Assembly: GCA_014874385.1 (NCBI GenBank)
Contig: JACWAE010000043.1
Span: 1 to 64,000, forward strand
Direction of reading: 5' to 3'
DNA from: Dehalococcoidia bacterium
GTDB lineage: Bacteria > Chloroflexota > Dehalococcoidia > SZUA-161
DNA: 64,000 nucleotides
The stretch's first letter is position 1; each line of letters starts with the position of its first letter. The translations under genes and the position numbers were made by a program. Positions 1-9,177 of this stretch are shown in pieces. The notes beneath the pieces are model-generated. The model saw nothing but the letters and a program-made list of their open reading frames with translations. It made no database searches and was not told the DNA's origin.

Positions 1-557
1 ACGATAGGGTCGGCAATAGTGCGTCCTGTTAGCAAAATGATCGCGCCGGCAGCAATCACTCCTATAGACGATAAGGTGTCGCTCAACATATGTAAGAACG
101 CACCCTTAACATTCAGGTTGCGCGTCCTTCCGAACCGCAGCACCGAAATGCCAGCCACATTGGCCACCAGACCGACTGCCGCTACAATGACCATCAAGCC
201 ACCATGTACTTCGGGTGGCGCAACAAGGCGGTGATAGGCTTCGTAAAATATATAGCCGCTGACCAGAATTAAAATGACCCCATTGGTCAAAGCGGCCAGG
301 ATTTCAGCCCTGTAGTAGCCATATGTTTTTGTTTGAGTGGCTGGCCTCTTAGCCAGGTTAAGTGCAAAAAAGCTCAAGCCCAGGGCCAGCGTATCTGTGA
401 ACATGTGACCGGCGTCGCCGACGAGGGCCAAGCTGTTACTTATCAGACCACCTGCCAGTTCAACCACGGTCATCGACGCTGTAATAAAGAGTGCGATCAA
501 TAGCCGGCGCTGATTGGAGCTTACTAGCAAATGGGCCCCATGGGCTTGCTCAGTCAT
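1..557 (-). CDS. Cation diffusion facilitator (CzcD-type) metal transporter, 3' end outside window
   Basis: The reading frame runs from an ATG at 557 to the window edge, giving the first 185 residues of a cation diffusion facilitator that exports zinc or related divalent metals in exchange for protons. The N-terminus (MTEQAHGAHLLVSSNQRRLL) leads into the first membrane helix. Two HxxxD metal-site motifs are visible: DAGHMFTDTL in helix 2 and HMLSDTLSS in helix 5, the zinc-type pattern of CzcD. The cytoplasmic C-terminal domain lies beyond the edge. The start is 13 bases after the cysE stop, so it is probably the last gene of the Rrf2-cysK-cysE transcript. Family call is firm; the exact metal is inferred. 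Confidence 0.88.
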   Translation of the reverse strand, partial: MTEQAHGAHLLVSSNQRRLLIALFITASMTVVELAGGLISNSLALVGDAGHMFTDTLALGLSFFALNLAKRPATQTKTYGYYRAEILAALTNGVILILVSGYIFYEAYHRLVAPPEVHGGLMVIVAAVGLVANVAGISVLRFGRTRNLNVKGAFLHMLSDTLSSIGVIAAGAIILLTGRTIADPI

Positions 558-569
558 TTTACTTCTATT

Positions 570-1289
570 CTATATTCCCTCACCGTTGCTGAATGTTTTC
601 TCTATCTCTGTAATCATGCTTTCCAACTCTCCCGGGGCAACCTCTATGCCTTTCGACGCCTCAAGTTTCCTGATACGCTCTTCCAGACTGTGCTGTTCTT
701 TCAATATCAACCTGATAGCCTCGCTGAAAGGGTCGGGCAATTTATTGTGCTCCAGGGGCATCGCCGCTGTCTTTTGACGGTCTTCCACCACGCGGCCCGG
801 TACCCCAACCACAACAGCCCCCGGGGGTACAGACCCCACGACAACCGAGTTGGCGCCGATGCGGGCTCCATCCCCCACCGTGATCGGGCCGAGCAATATC
901 GCCGCTGAGCCGATAACCACATTGTTGCCGATGGTAGGATGGCGCTTCTTCTTCTCTAGTGTTGTCCCCCCGAGGACAACCCCTTGATATATCAGGACAT
1001 CATCCCCGATCTCCGCTGTTTCGCCGATGACTACTCCCATGCCATGGTCGATGAAAAAGCGACGGCCTATTTTCGCTCCGGGATGAATTTCAATCCCTGT
1101 TACAAAACGAGCGCAATGGGAGAGTGAACGCGCCAGAAAATAAAGCTTGTGCTGCCAAAGCCAGTGTGCCAGGCGATGACTCCACAAGGCATGTAATCCA
1201 GGGTATACAAAAACAACTTCCAATATATTCCTGGCCGCAGGGTCCTCAGCGAAAACGGTCCTGATGTCCTCCCTCAAGGTCTCGAACAA
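570..1289 (-). CDS. cysE: Serine O-acetyltransferase
   Basis: Transfers acetyl from acetyl-CoA to L-serine, making O-acetylserine for the neighbouring CysK. The protein has the helical N-terminal SATase domain followed by left-handed beta-helix hexapeptide repeats ([20 protein letters not shown] and onward) with the catalytic His-Gly region [12 protein letters not shown] prefer a TTG start at 1289, 8 bases after a GGGGAGG ribosome site; the resulting [13 protein letters not shown]-terminus matches the family. A GTG three codons upstream at 1298 sits too close to that site. About 239 residues, normal for the short bacterial form. Lies 23 bases after cysK. Confidence 0.93.
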   Translation of the reverse strand: MFETLREDIRTVFAEDPAARNILEVVFVYPGLHALWSHRLAHWLWQHKLYFLARSLSHCARFVTGIEIHPGAKIGRRFFIDHGMGVVIGETAEIGDDVLIYQGVVLGGTTLEKKKRHPTIGNNVVIGSAAILLGPITVGDGARIGANSVVVGSVPPGAVVVGVPGRVVEDRQKTAAMPLEHNKLPDPFSEAIRLILKEQHSLEERIRKLEASKGIEVAPGELESMITEIEKTFSNGEGI

Positions 1290-1312
1290 GTCAACCACCT
1301 CCCCACAGTGGC

Positions 1313-2239
1313 TTATTCTTTGAACAGCCAGGTAGACAAATAGCGTTCGCCGGTGTCAGGCAGAACAGCTACAATGAGCTTGCCCTTGCTCTCGGGCCTC
1401 TTCGCTACCTCTACAGCCGCCCATGCAGCCGCGCCTGAGGAGATTCCCACCAATATCCCCTCCTCCTTAGCCAGCCTTCTGGCCATTATACCAGCATTTT
1501 CGTTAGTAACCTTGATAATCTCATCAACCAAGTCCATTCTTAGTACATCGGGTACGAAACCAGCACCGATTCCCTGAATCTTGTGAGGGCCCGGCTTACC
1601 CCCGGAAAGAACGGGAGAATCAGCGGGTTCCACCGCTATGGCTCTAAATTCCGGCTTTCTCTTTTTGATCGCCTCTGCCACACCGGTGACCGTTCCCCCC
1701 GTCCCCACGCCAGAGACCAGAATGTCAACCTTACCATCCGTATCCCTCCATATCTCCTCCGCCGTAGTCTCTCTATGGATTCGAGGATTTGCCGGATTCG
1801 TGAACTGCTGAGGCATAAATGAATTGCGGACATCAGCCACCAATTCCTGTGCCCTTCTCACTGCCCCCGACATTCCCTCTCCTCCCGGCGTCAAGACCAG
1901 TTCAGCCCCGAAAGCGCTCAGCAGTTGCCTGCGCTCCAACGACATCGTATCAGGCATAGTCAAGATAAGCCTGTATCCCCTGGCAGCGCAGACAAAGGCC
2001 AGAGCAATTCCGGTATTGCCGCTGGTAGGCTCTATGATGACCGTATCCTTGCTGATTAGCCCCCTCTGCTCTGCATCCCGTATCATGGAGATACCTATCC
2101 TATCCTTCACGCTGCTGCAGGGATTAAAGGACTCCAGTTTTGCCACCACATCCGCCTTCGCTCCTTCGGTTATCTTATTCAGCCTGACCAGCGGCGTATT
2201 TCCGACTAACTCTGTTATAGAGTTCGCAATCTTTGCCAT
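1313..2239 (-). CDS. cysK: Cysteine synthase A (O-acetylserine sulfhydrylase)
   Basis: PLP enzyme that joins O-acetylserine and sulfide to make cysteine. The PLP lysine is K45 in NPCSSVKDR, the substrate loop PTSGNTG is at 71-77, and a glycine-rich phosphate loop GVGTGGT follows near residue 180. At 308 residues it is full length. The ATG has a GGGAGGGG ribosome site. It is followed directly by cysE, so the two-step pathway is encoded together, and an Rrf2-type regulator lies upstream on the same strand, as with CymR in Firmicutes. Confidence 0.95.
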   Translation of the reverse strand: MAKIANSITELVGNTPLVRLNKITEGAKADVVAKLESFNPCSSVKDRIGISMIRDAEQRGLISKDTVIIEPTSGNTGIALAFVCAARGYRLILTMPDTMSLERRQLLSAFGAELVLTPGGEGMSGAVRRAQELVADVRNSFMPQQFTNPANPRIHRETTAEEIWRDTDGKVDILVSGVGTGGTVTGVAEAIKKRKPEFRAIAVEPADSPVLSGGKPGPHKIQGIGAGFVPDVLRMDLVDEIIKVTNENAGIMARRLAKEEGILVGISSGAAAWAAVEVAKRPESKGKLIVAVLPDTGERYLSTWLFKE

Positions 2240-2293
2240 TTACCCCTCCCTCTCTTAACAGCCACCAACTCTGCTATCCTTCTTGTCATAGAT

Positions 2294-2356
2294 AAATAGC
2301 CAAGCTGGCTCGCCCGCAAGGCAGAGGTTCAGCACACCAAGGAGCGAGCCCAGCTT
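2294..2356. other. Long imperfect hairpin between cysK and upstream gene
   Basis: The 160-base gap upstream of cysK holds an inverted repeat with arms AAGCTGGCTCG and CGAGCCCAGCTT separated by about 38 bases. It could be a leader structure of cysK, an attenuator, or a decayed repeat. No known riboswitch core was recognised in it. Confidence 0.4.
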
Positions 2357-2401
2357 AATCATCGGGAAATACTCCCAAATAAAGTCAAGGACGGAACAAG
2401 C

Positions 2402-2929
2402 TCACGGTGATTTTGCCTTGACCTCCGCTGCCCTCTTTTTACGTATAGCGGCCCAAACTGCCAAAAGAGCGATTCCTACGAGAATCATGAACACGCCAAT
2501 TACGATAACCGCTTGAGTGAAACCAAGAGCAAAAACCCCCATGTAGAGGTAGTTCTCCATATTCAAAGCCTGCGTGTAGGACAACATTGCTTCGCCAACA
2601 GTCATGCTAGGATTCGGTGGATACGGGTTGGGATTTGTCGGGTCGTAACGCCCGTTAGTACCATACTTCAACAGGTCTTCATAAGTCGCGGCAATTGAGT
2701 GTCTATGCTCCTTAATTGTGTCGGCAGCCGTTTGAGCTGTTGCTGCCGAATCTATATAGCCAGTCTCGTTCCCTCCAAAGATAGAAACCGGCACCTTCTC
2801 TGATGCCATTTGATCCTGGATATAATAGGTCTTACTTACCCCCATGTAAATGAACACTATGCCTATGACTATGGCCGCCACAGCCATGATCATCACTATC
2901 CTCGACAGCGGCATATATTTCTTTAACAT
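2402..2929 (-). CDS. Hypothetical two-helix membrane protein
   Basis: About 175 residues with one membrane helix near the N-terminus (IVMIMAVAAIVIGIVFIYMG), a roughly 90-residue extracytoplasmic part rich in Asn, Pro and Tyr (TNPNPYPPNPS), and a second helix near the C-terminus followed by a lysine-rich tail. The internal ATG at 2929 is chosen because AGGAAAGG precedes it; an ATG at 2947 has no clear ribosome site. I do not recognise the family. Its place between the Rrf2 regulator and cysK suggests co-transcription with cysteine synthesis genes, but nothing in the protein shows a link to sulfur. Confidence 0.75.
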   Translation of the reverse strand: MLKKYMPLSRIVMIMAVAAIVIGIVFIYMGVSKTYYIQDQMASEKVPVSIFGGNETGYIDSAATAQTAADTIKEHRHSIAATYEDLLKYGTNGRYDPTNPNPYPPNPSMTVGEAMLSYTQALNMENYLYMGVFALGFTQAVIVIGVFMILVGIALLAVWAAIRKKRAAEVKAKSP

Positions 2930-3048
2930 GCTTTGCCTTTCCTCCATTTCTTTTTACTTGTAGATACCCTTCGCTGCTTAACCTTTTGATATATCACTAC
3001 ATCCCCTCCGCCATCCTCCTTTCCCGGTTATCAACCACCTGATAATAT

Positions 3049-3486
3049 TTAGTACACAACCTGTTGGCTAACGAGTTCTTTCCCCCGAGCTACCAGCTCA
3101 GCCAGCGTGACGCTTTCCAGAGAGCTCAGCAGGCTCTGCTGCGTCTTAACCCAGGTCTCATGTATAGGGCAGATGCTCTGCCTGGGACATTCGCCCGGCA
3201 ATATCAAACAGGCATTCAGAGCTATAGGGCCGTCCATAGCTTCAATAATCTGCCTCATATTGATCTCACCCGGAGGCCTGGATAGGGCGATACCACCGGC
3301 CGGGCCCCGATGAGCGCGCAAGAGCCCTGCCTGGACAAGGCGCTGTACGATTTTAGGCAGGAATACTTTGGGGATACCCTGGTGTTCAGCAACCGCTTTG
3401 GTCGTCTCTTGAGCTTTGCCTTCAGACGCAGCTACATCCAGCATGGCCCTGATAGCATACTCAGCGCCCCTGCTTATAAATGGCAT
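3049..3486 (-). CDS. Rrf2-family transcriptional regulator
   Basis: 145-residue Rrf2/IscR/CymR-type repressor. The N-terminal winged helix (ISRGAEYAIRAMLDVA) and HxGIPKVFLPKIVQ helix are typical. Three cysteines (ACLILPGECPRQSICPIHETW region, residues about 93-107) have the spacing used by Fe-S-binding Rrf2 members, so cluster- or redox-sensing is possible; CymR members lack these. As first gene of the cysK-cysE strand run it is a likely regulator of that run. ATG is preceded by AAAGGA, and a consensus promoter lies 40-70 bases upstream. Confidence 0.9.
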   Translation of the reverse strand: MPFISRGAEYAIRAMLDVAASEGKAQETTKAVAEHQGIPKVFLPKIVQRLVQAGLLRAHRGPAGGIALSRPPGEINMRQIIEAMDGPIALNACLILPGECPRQSICPIHETWVKTQQSLLSSLESVTLAELVARGKELVSQQVVY

Positions 3487-3527
3487 AAGTCCAGTCCTTT
3501 GGAATAATTAAGGTCTACTTAGTCATA

Positions 3528-3556
3528 TTTATACAATATCTGGTCATCTTTGTCAA
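3528..3556 (-). promoter_or_regulatory. Strong sigma-70-type promoter of the Rrf2-cys run
   Basis: On the minus strand TTGACA (3556-3551) and TATAAA (3533-3528) are separated by exactly 17 bases. This is the best-matching promoter in the window and sits 42 bases upstream of the Rrf2 start, so an Rrf2 autoregulatory site may overlap it. Confidence 0.7.
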
Positions 3557-3842
3557 GCAGGCTTCAGCCTTTAGAAATAGCAGCTTAGTCCTCTTCAGCA
3601 TTTCCCTCTCCCGCACCAGGAGAAATAAGACTCTGTACGTCTCCCTCATACCCTGCTTGCAGGGTGTTATTGGCTGCTAGAGAACTGAAGTACCACGACG
3701 GAAGTGCATCATGAATAGTACATGATTGGGATTGTCATATCCCTTTAACCCCGAGCACAATATATGCAGGGAGGTGTACCATTAGTACTTCTCCCCGACC
3801 AACTGGAGAAAACCACTACTTAAGCTGAACGAAGGTGTGCTA
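3557..3842. other. Divergent intergenic region upstream of glgP
   Basis: Together with the promoter to its left this is a gap of about 350 bases between the Rrf2 gene and glgP. I see a short hairpin in ACCCTGCTTGCAGGGT near 3650 and a ribosome site at 3831. No coding region, tRNA or known riboswitch is recognisable. Confidence 0.5.
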
Positions 3843-6017
3843 ATGTTTGAGATGGGTAAGGATATGTTGAATCAAACTCTAAGGTCGCGGCTACCGAAGC
3901 GCGTAGGGAGGCTTGACGAGCTCGCCCATAACCTGTGGTGGAGCTGGCATCAGCAGGCGCGCGACTTGTTCAGGATTCTGGATTACCCTACGTGGAGAGC
4001 CAGCGGCCACAACCCGGTCAAGCAGCTTCGCGACATCAACCCAGATAAGTTGAAGGCTGCCGCCAGCGACCCCGCCTTCCTCACGCTGTACGACTTCGTT
4101 ATATCAGCCTTCGATGCCGATATGTCAGCCCGGGATACCTGGTTCAGGTCTAATTATCCAGGCCTGCTGCCGGGTCCTGTCGCTTTCTTCTCCATGGAGT
4201 TTGCCATCCATAACTCTCTTCCCATTTACGCCGGAGGGCTGGGGGTACTTGCTGGAGATATCTGCAAAGAAGCAAGCGACTCAGGGTTGCCTCTGGTCGG
4301 GGTCGGATTCATGTATCCCCAGGGGTATTTCCATCAACGCATCTCCGCCGGGGGCTGGCAGGAGGAGATATACAGGCAGCTAGATTTCACTGAAGCGCCT
4401 ATCACCTCTATCCTTCCCTCAGAAGGGCACAGAGCGCTGGCTAAAGTTGAGCTGGACAGCAAGTCGCTATCCATTGCGGTGTGGCAGGTTCAGGTGGGTC
4501 GGGTAAGTATCTACTTGCTGGATACCGACGTTGAAGAGAATTCTCCGGAGGACCGCCAGTTGTCGGCCCGTCTCTACATAGCTGACAAGGAGTCGCGCAT
4601 ACAGCAGGAGATAGTTTTAGGGATCGGTGGCGTGCGCGTTCTGAGGGCTTTGGGGATTAAACCAGCCGTCTGGCATGCCAACGAGGGCCACACAGCCTTC
4701 ATGATGTTGGAAAGAGTCAGGGAGGAGATAGAAAAAGGCGCAACTTTTGACAAGGCTCTACAGAGGGTAAGAGCGACCACTGTTTTTACCACCCATACGC
4801 CGCTCCCCGCCGGCCACGACGTTTTCCCCGTTCAGCTTGTGGAGAGGTATTTCCATAGCTACTGGGATTCGCTAAGCATAGACCGTGACATGTTTATGAA
4901 GTTGGGGCAGCAGAATGGCCTCTGCAATCAGGCTTTCAATATGACTGCACTTGCGTTAGCTACGTCCGGACAGTGTAACGCTGTGAGTCAGCTTCATGCC
5001 ACAGTTTCACGGAGAATATGGCACGTGCTCTGGCCAGATATCCGGGAGAATGAAGTACCAATCTCACACGTGACCAACGGGATTCATGTCCCCACCTGGG
5101 TCGCTCCCGAGTTGGGGCAGGTCTACGAGAAATATTTGGGCAAGGACTGGCTGGAGAAGCACGACGACCCCAAAATTTGGGAGCGTGTGATGGATATCCC
5201 TGACGAAGAGCTCTGGACAGTACGAAAGCTTCTAAAACGCAACCTCATGGTTACCATGCGGGAGCGGGCCCGAAAACGCTGGGACAATGTCGAGGTGGCA
5301 CCGCAGCAGGTGCTGGCAATGGGTGCCTTGCTTGACCCCTGGGTTTTAACCATTGGGTTCGTCAGGCGTTTCGCTGAATATAAACGGCCGGCGCTGATTT
5401 TCCATGACATCGAACGCCTGAAGAAAATCATCAACGACGAGTGGCGGCCAGTCCAGGTAGTATTTTCCGGCAAATCTCATCCTGCCGATTTCCAATCCAA
5501 GTATCTCCTCCAGCAGGTATACAACCTGGCCACAGACCGGGAGCTTCAGGGTCGTATAGCCTTTGTGGAAGACTATGGCATGCACATGGCGCACTACCTG
5601 GTACAAGGAGTAGACATATGGCTAAACAATCCACGCCGTCTTAATGAGGCATGCGGCACCAGCGGCATGAAGGCTTCATTGAACGGTGTGCCAAACCTCA
5701 GCGTCCGCGATGGGTGGTGGTACGAAGGATATAACGGAGCCAATGGCTGGGCTATAGGAAATGGCCCCCAAGCATATAGTCCCGAGCAGGAAGACAAAGC
5801 CGATGCAGAGGCGCTGTACCGCCTTCTGGAGAAAAAGATTGTGCCGCTCTATTACAACAGAGACAGAGACGGTGTGCCTCATGATTGGATTCGCGTGGTA
5901 AAGGAGGCGATTCGCTCAGTTACGCCTAGCTTCTGTGCGCGCCGGATGCTGAAGGAATATGCCAATCAAATATACGTGCCCGCCACCATGTCACCGAAGC
6001 AAGAAAAGCCTGAGTAG
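3843..6017 (+). CDS. glgP: Alpha-glucan (glycogen) phosphorylase
   Basis: Phosphorolytic release of glucose-1-phosphate from glycogen or maltodextrin. About 724 residues, the compact bacterial/archaeal GT35 form with an N-terminal DUF3417-like segment (NLWWSWHQQARDLF) before the core. The core shows EFAIHNSLPIYAGGLGVLAGD and, near residue 610, the PLP-lysine motif EACGTSGMKASLNG. ATG at 3843 follows GAAGG by seven bases; a GTG at 3837 in the same frame is the alternative. It stands alone with no glycogen-synthesis genes in the window. Confidence 0.94.
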   Translation: MFEMGKDMLNQTLRSRLPKRVGRLDELAHNLWWSWHQQARDLFRILDYPTWRASGHNPVKQLRDINPDKLKAAASDPAFLTLYDFVISAFDADMSARDTWFRSNYPGLLPGPVAFFSMEFAIHNSLPIYAGGLGVLAGDICKEASDSGLPLVGVGFMYPQGYFHQRISAGGWQEEIYRQLDFTEAPITSILPSEGHRALAKVELDSKSLSIAVWQVQVGRVSIYLLDTDVEENSPEDRQLSARLYIADKESRIQQEIVLGIGGVRVLRALGIKPAVWHANEGHTAFMMLERVREEIEKGATFDKALQRVRATTVFTTHTPLPAGHDVFPVQLVERYFHSYWDSLSIDRDMFMKLGQQNGLCNQAFNMTALALATSGQCNAVSQLHATVSRRIWHVLWPDIRENEVPISHVTNGIHVPTWVAPELGQVYEKYLGKDWLEKHDDPKIWERVMDIPDEELWTVRKLLKRNLMVTMRERARKRWDNVEVAPQQVLAMGALLDPWVLTIGFVRRFAEYKRPALIFHDIERLKKIINDEWRPVQVVFSGKSHPADFQSKYLLQQVYNLATDRELQGRIAFVEDYGMHMAHYLVQGVDIWLNNPRRLNEACGTSGMKASLNGVPNLSVRDGWWYEGYNGANGWAIGNGPQAYSPEQEDKADAEALYRLLEKKIVPLYYNRDRDGVPHDWIRVVKEAIRSVTPSFCARRMLKEYANQIYVPATMSPKQEKPE

Positions 6018-6103
6018 GCTCTGCCCTCGCTAGCAAAGTCCCCTTACAACGTTGTCTATCCTTGCTGCTCCCTTACTAAAACAAGAGCTTGTTCATCTTT
6101 CTC

Positions 6104-6134
6104 AGTATATATTGACATCATCCCAATATATACT
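6104..6134. promoter_or_regulatory. Operator palindrome of the VapBC pair
   Basis: AGTATATATTG (6104-6114) and its exact reverse complement CAATATATACT (6124-6134) are separated by nine bases, 22 bases before the vapB start. AbrB-type antitoxins bind such palindromes with their toxin, so this is the likely autoregulatory site. CTCAGTATA at the left edge and TATACTGAG at 6134-6142 form a second, overlapping inverted pair. Confidence 0.7.
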
Positions 6135-6156
6135 ATACTGAGTTCGGAGGTAACAG

Positions 6157-6393
6157 ATGAATACTGGTACTCTGTCTGGCAAGGGATGGGTGGTCATCCC
6201 CCAGGAATTGAGGGAACGCTACCACCTCAAGAAGGGTGACAAAGTTCACTTCATCGACTACGGTGCCGTGATGACCATAGTACCTGTTTCCGAGAATCCA
6301 GTCGATGAAGCTGCGGGGATGCTGAAAGGCAAGACTTCTCTGACCCGCTCCCTTCTCAAGTCTCGAAAGGAAGAGGCGAGAAAAGCTAAGTAG
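6157..6393 (+). CDS. vapB: VapB-type antitoxin, AbrB/SpoVT domain
   Basis: 78 residues. The N-terminal swapped-hairpin AbrB domain reads TLSGKGWVVIPQELRERYHLKKGDKV, and the basic C-terminal tail (RKEEARKAK) is where such antitoxins wrap the PIN toxin. The ATG follows CGGAGG. It ends one base before vapC, so the two are translated as a pair; the operator palindrome lies just upstream. Confidence 0.9.
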   Translation: MNTGTLSGKGWVVIPQELRERYHLKKGDKVHFIDYGAVMTIVPVSENPVDEAAGMLKGKTSLTRSLLKSRKEEARKAK

Positions 6394-6394
6394 A

Positions 6395-6805
6395 ATGGAG
6401 GCAGTACGCTTTGTTCTCGATAGCTACGCCCTACTCGCCTTTCTCGAAGGTGGAAAGGGGCATAAACAAGTAAGAGAACTTGTGGAAAAGGCTCTCGACG
6501 GCCGCTGCCTGTTGTTCCTGAGCATCGTCAATCTAGGAGAGGTACTGTACATCACTGAGCGGGAACGAGGCCTGCCTAAAGCTCAGGAGACACTAGCCCG
6601 CATCGATGAACTTCCCATTGAAATAGTTGAAGCCAATCGGAGTCAAACCTTGACTGCCGCCCACATTAAAGCCAAATGGCCTATAGCTTACGCCGATGCC
6701 TTCGCCGCAGCCCTAACCAAACTCAAGGCAGCCGCTATTGTCACCGGCGACCCTGAGTTCAGGCAGCTAGAAGCTGCCTATGTCATACCTGTACTCTGGC
6801 TTTAA
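6395..6805 (+). CDS. vapC: VapC-type PIN-domain ribonuclease toxin
   Basis: 136-residue PIN nuclease. The acidic metal-binding residues are in place: D9 (FVLDSYALLA), E49 (VNLGEVLY), D101 (AYADAFAAA) and D119 (TGDPEF). VapC toxins typically cleave initiator tRNA or rRNA when the antitoxin is lost. With all catalytic acids intact this copy should be active. Its partner lies one base upstream. Confidence 0.92.
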   Translation: MEAVRFVLDSYALLAFLEGGKGHKQVRELVEKALDGRCLLFLSIVNLGEVLYITERERGLPKAQETLARIDELPIEIVEANRSQTLTAAHIKAKWPIAYADAFAAALTKLKAAAIVTGDPEFRQLEAAYVIPVLWL

Positions 6806-6846
6806 ATCACCTGATTAGAATGATTTGAATATTGGGGAGGCTTTAA

Positions 6847-7182
6847 ATGAGCTGGGTTTACCTGATTCTCGCCATTATTACGGAAGTCATAGGCACCGCA
6901 GCCATGAAAGAGTCTCATGGTTTCACCAAAGTCGTGCCTTCGATCCTGATGTTAGCTTTCTATGGGCTCGCCTTCGCTTTTCTAACCCTCGCCGTAAAGA
7001 AAATCGACGTGAGCACTGGCTACGCGATATGGGCAGGAATAGTAACAGCCCTCGTAGCCACGGTCGGCATCCTTTATTTTAAGGAGCCTGCTACCGCGAT
7101 AAAGATAGTCTCGATAGCCCTTATTGTGCTCGGCGTGATCGGTCTAACCTTGGCAGAGCAGCATACCGGCGCTGCCTCATGA
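6847..7182 (+). CDS. Small multidrug resistance (SMR) transporter
   Basis: 111 residues with four predicted membrane helices. It has the EmrE/SugE-type signature: W-x-Y-L-x-x-A-x-x-x-E at the start (SWVYLILAIITEVIGTAAMK) with the key membrane glutamate E14, and GYAIWAGIVTALVATVG. SMR proteins act as dimers, exporting quaternary cations or guanidinium with proton exchange. The ATG follows GGGGAGG. It stands alone; the ligand cannot be told from sequence here. Confidence 0.92.
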   Translation: MSWVYLILAIITEVIGTAAMKESHGFTKVVPSILMLAFYGLAFAFLTLAVKKIDVSTGYAIWAGIVTALVATVGILYFKEPATAIKIVSIALIVLGVIGLTLAEQHTGAAS

Positions 7183-7193
7183 ATATATGTGGT

Positions 7194-9095
7194 TTAGATT
7201 CCCAACTTCTTACGATTCGCCTCAATATGCGCCAGGATGCCATCAACCGCTTTGACTGCATCGGTTTCCACATTCAGTAACCCCCCGGTCACCTGTCTAC
7301 AGTCCTCGGTCAGAAGTTTGACGAGATTGGGTGCTCCGGTGACCGTGGGCACAGGGTTGACGTATGTATAGAGACCCAGAGCCAGGGCGAATACGGCGTC
7401 AATAGTAGCCTTTTGCTCCATGTATTCCGGTGCCACGGCAGCAACAGGCAGATCAGGCATAGCCACGCCGCCCAGAGCGGCTGAAACCGCTGCCAACAGG
7501 TCAGCCAGACGCCCTGTATCGGTACAGGTACCATAGCTCAGCACAGGAGGGATATTCAGCTTTGCGCAAAGCCCTTTAAGGCCGGGGCCTGCGAACTCCT
7601 TAGCCTCGGGACTGCACAGCCCGGCCACCTGCATGGCTCCGTTGCCGCACCCCATAGACAGCACCAGGATATCTCGCTTAATCAGTCCCTTAGCTACGCG
7701 CACGCTGTGCACATCCTGCCCGGAATCCCTCAGCGTAGTGCAAGAGACAAGACCTGCCACCCCACGCAGAGTGCCATCCTTTATAGCTGCCAATAGCGGG
7801 GTAAGGCTGCCGCCTAAAGCTTCGAGTATGCTTTCGGTAGAGAACCCCACCACGGCCTCTCTCATCGGCAACCGGGTAACCGGCTCAATAGATGCCCTAC
7901 GTATCTTGAAGTTATCTACCGCCATCTGAAGTAACAGCGACGCTTGCTCCTCAGCCTTCTCAGGTTCGTAGTTGATCCGTTCTGTAATACCTTCAAAAGC
8001 AACTAGCTCGCTCACAGGTATGAGCTTGAACTTATATCTCTGAGCATATAGAGGGTCGATGGGCATAGAGCAATTCATATCGCAGGCGAAAAGGTCCACG
8101 CAACCGCTGGCCAGGACCGCTTCCTGCATAATCCAGTTCCCCGTGAAACCGTAGAATGTGCTGTCCATCTCCCATCTTTGAATCATCTCCTGGCCCGTCT
8201 CAATGTTGGCGATGACGCGCAGCCCTTTGGCACCCACGTCCTTTGCCTTTTTCTGCCACTCCGGCTTCCGCGCCAGTTGCACCATGGCGAAACCCAGGAA
8301 GGGCTCATGCCCGTTGGGCAGCACATTCACATAGTCGGGATCTAAGACACCAAGGTCTACACGCATCTTATGGGGTCTGGGTATCCCGTAGAGCACATCC
8401 TGGCAGTATTCGTTAACAATCTGGCTCTGGTATGCCATGGCCACGCCGAGCCGCATCGCCTTCAGAGCCAGGCTTTGATAATAGCCATCGACATTGGTGA
8501 GACAGGAGCTTGTGGCGAACATCATTTCGCCGTGGATCCCGCCGGGGAAGATACTCAGCTTTCTCCACAGCTCCTTGCGTTCCTTTGTCGCCAGTGCTTC
8601 CACTATCAGGCTGGGTTCGTCGAGCTTCCTATTGAAATCGGCTTCGGCAAAATCGCAGAGGCGAATGGCGACTTTGTCAATCGAACCCGCCGTGCTTACG
8701 CCGAGTCGTTTGGCGAAGTCTTTCAGCTTCCCAAGCTCTTTAATCTGGAACGGAGTCTTTTTCTCCGCTGTGGCTCGCAGTGTTTTAATGGTCTGCTCTG
8801 TGTGATAATGGTAAGTGGACGCGCCCATGACATTCCTGAGCAGCATCATGCGCATCGCCATGCCATCGGCCTTGATGCCGCATACACCCTTCTTATCTTT
8901 AGCTGCATCTGCACGACAGGGCCCGTTGGAGCAGAGGTCGCAGCGGACACCTGCCTGGCAGAAAGGGCATCTTTTATCTGGAGCGCCCAGGCCCTGTGCC
9001 TCATATCGGTCCCAGATATTGTCCATGCCGTCTTTCTTAATTCTCTGATACACTTTGCGCACTGACTCGTGGTAAGAGATTCTATCGCCTTCCAT
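7194..9095 (-). CDS. cooS: Anaerobic carbon monoxide dehydrogenase catalytic subunit
   Basis: 633-residue Ni-Fe-S enzyme that interconverts CO and CO2. The N-terminus carries the D- and B-cluster cysteines C43, C46, C52, C55, C60 and C72 in RCPFCQAGVRCDLCSNGPCR...GVCG. C-cluster regions are visible downstream (FACDMNCSMP, VSCTTLRDS, MGCGNGAMQ, SYGTCTDTGR). The ATG has ACGGAGG. No acetyl-CoA synthase, CooC nickel chaperone or CooF ferredoxin gene is in the window, so this is an orphan CooS that may handle CO detoxification or redox balance. A promoter-like element shared with three other genes lies upstream, and a palindromic repeat sits in the leader. Confidence 0.96.
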   Translation of the reverse strand: MEGDRISYHESVRKVYQRIKKDGMDNIWDRYEAQGLGAPDKRCPFCQAGVRCDLCSNGPCRADAAKDKKGVCGIKADGMAMRMMLLRNVMGASTYHYHTEQTIKTLRATAEKKTPFQIKELGKLKDFAKRLGVSTAGSIDKVAIRLCDFAEADFNRKLDEPSLIVEALATKERKELWRKLSIFPGGIHGEMMFATSSCLTNVDGYYQSLALKAMRLGVAMAYQSQIVNEYCQDVLYGIPRPHKMRVDLGVLDPDYVNVLPNGHEPFLGFAMVQLARKPEWQKKAKDVGAKGLRVIANIETGQEMIQRWEMDSTFYGFTGNWIMQEAVLASGCVDLFACDMNCSMPIDPLYAQRYKFKLIPVSELVAFEGITERINYEPEKAEEQASLLLQMAVDNFKIRRASIEPVTRLPMREAVVGFSTESILEALGGSLTPLLAAIKDGTLRGVAGLVSCTTLRDSGQDVHSVRVAKGLIKRDILVLSMGCGNGAMQVAGLCSPEAKEFAGPGLKGLCAKLNIPPVLSYGTCTDTGRLADLLAAVSAALGGVAMPDLPVAAVAPEYMEQKATIDAVFALALGLYTYVNPVPTVTGAPNLVKLLTEDCRQVTGGLLNVETDAVKAVDGILAHIEANRKKLGI

Positions 9096-9121
9096 TCCAA
9101 CCTCCGTTAGATAATAATCCT

Positions 9122-9166
9122 GTAGGGGCGAGATCCCCTCGCCCTAGGGCAATTCATGAATCGCCC
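9122..9166. repeat. Compound palindromic repeat in the cooS leader
   Basis: Two palindromes side by side: GTAGGGGCGAG with its inverse, then GGGCAATTCATGAATCGCCC. The family recurs at 31500, 32361, 33189, 33272 and 62952. It lies between the putative -10 box and the cooS start codon, so the cooS transcript would carry two hairpins. Confidence 0.75.
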
Positions 9167-9177
9167 AGTTGAAAATT

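Noticed and set aside
8370-9065. Plus-strand ORF of 231 codons inside cooS
   Set aside because: Opposite-strand shadow of a well-conserved enzyme; no start signal or recognisable sequence.
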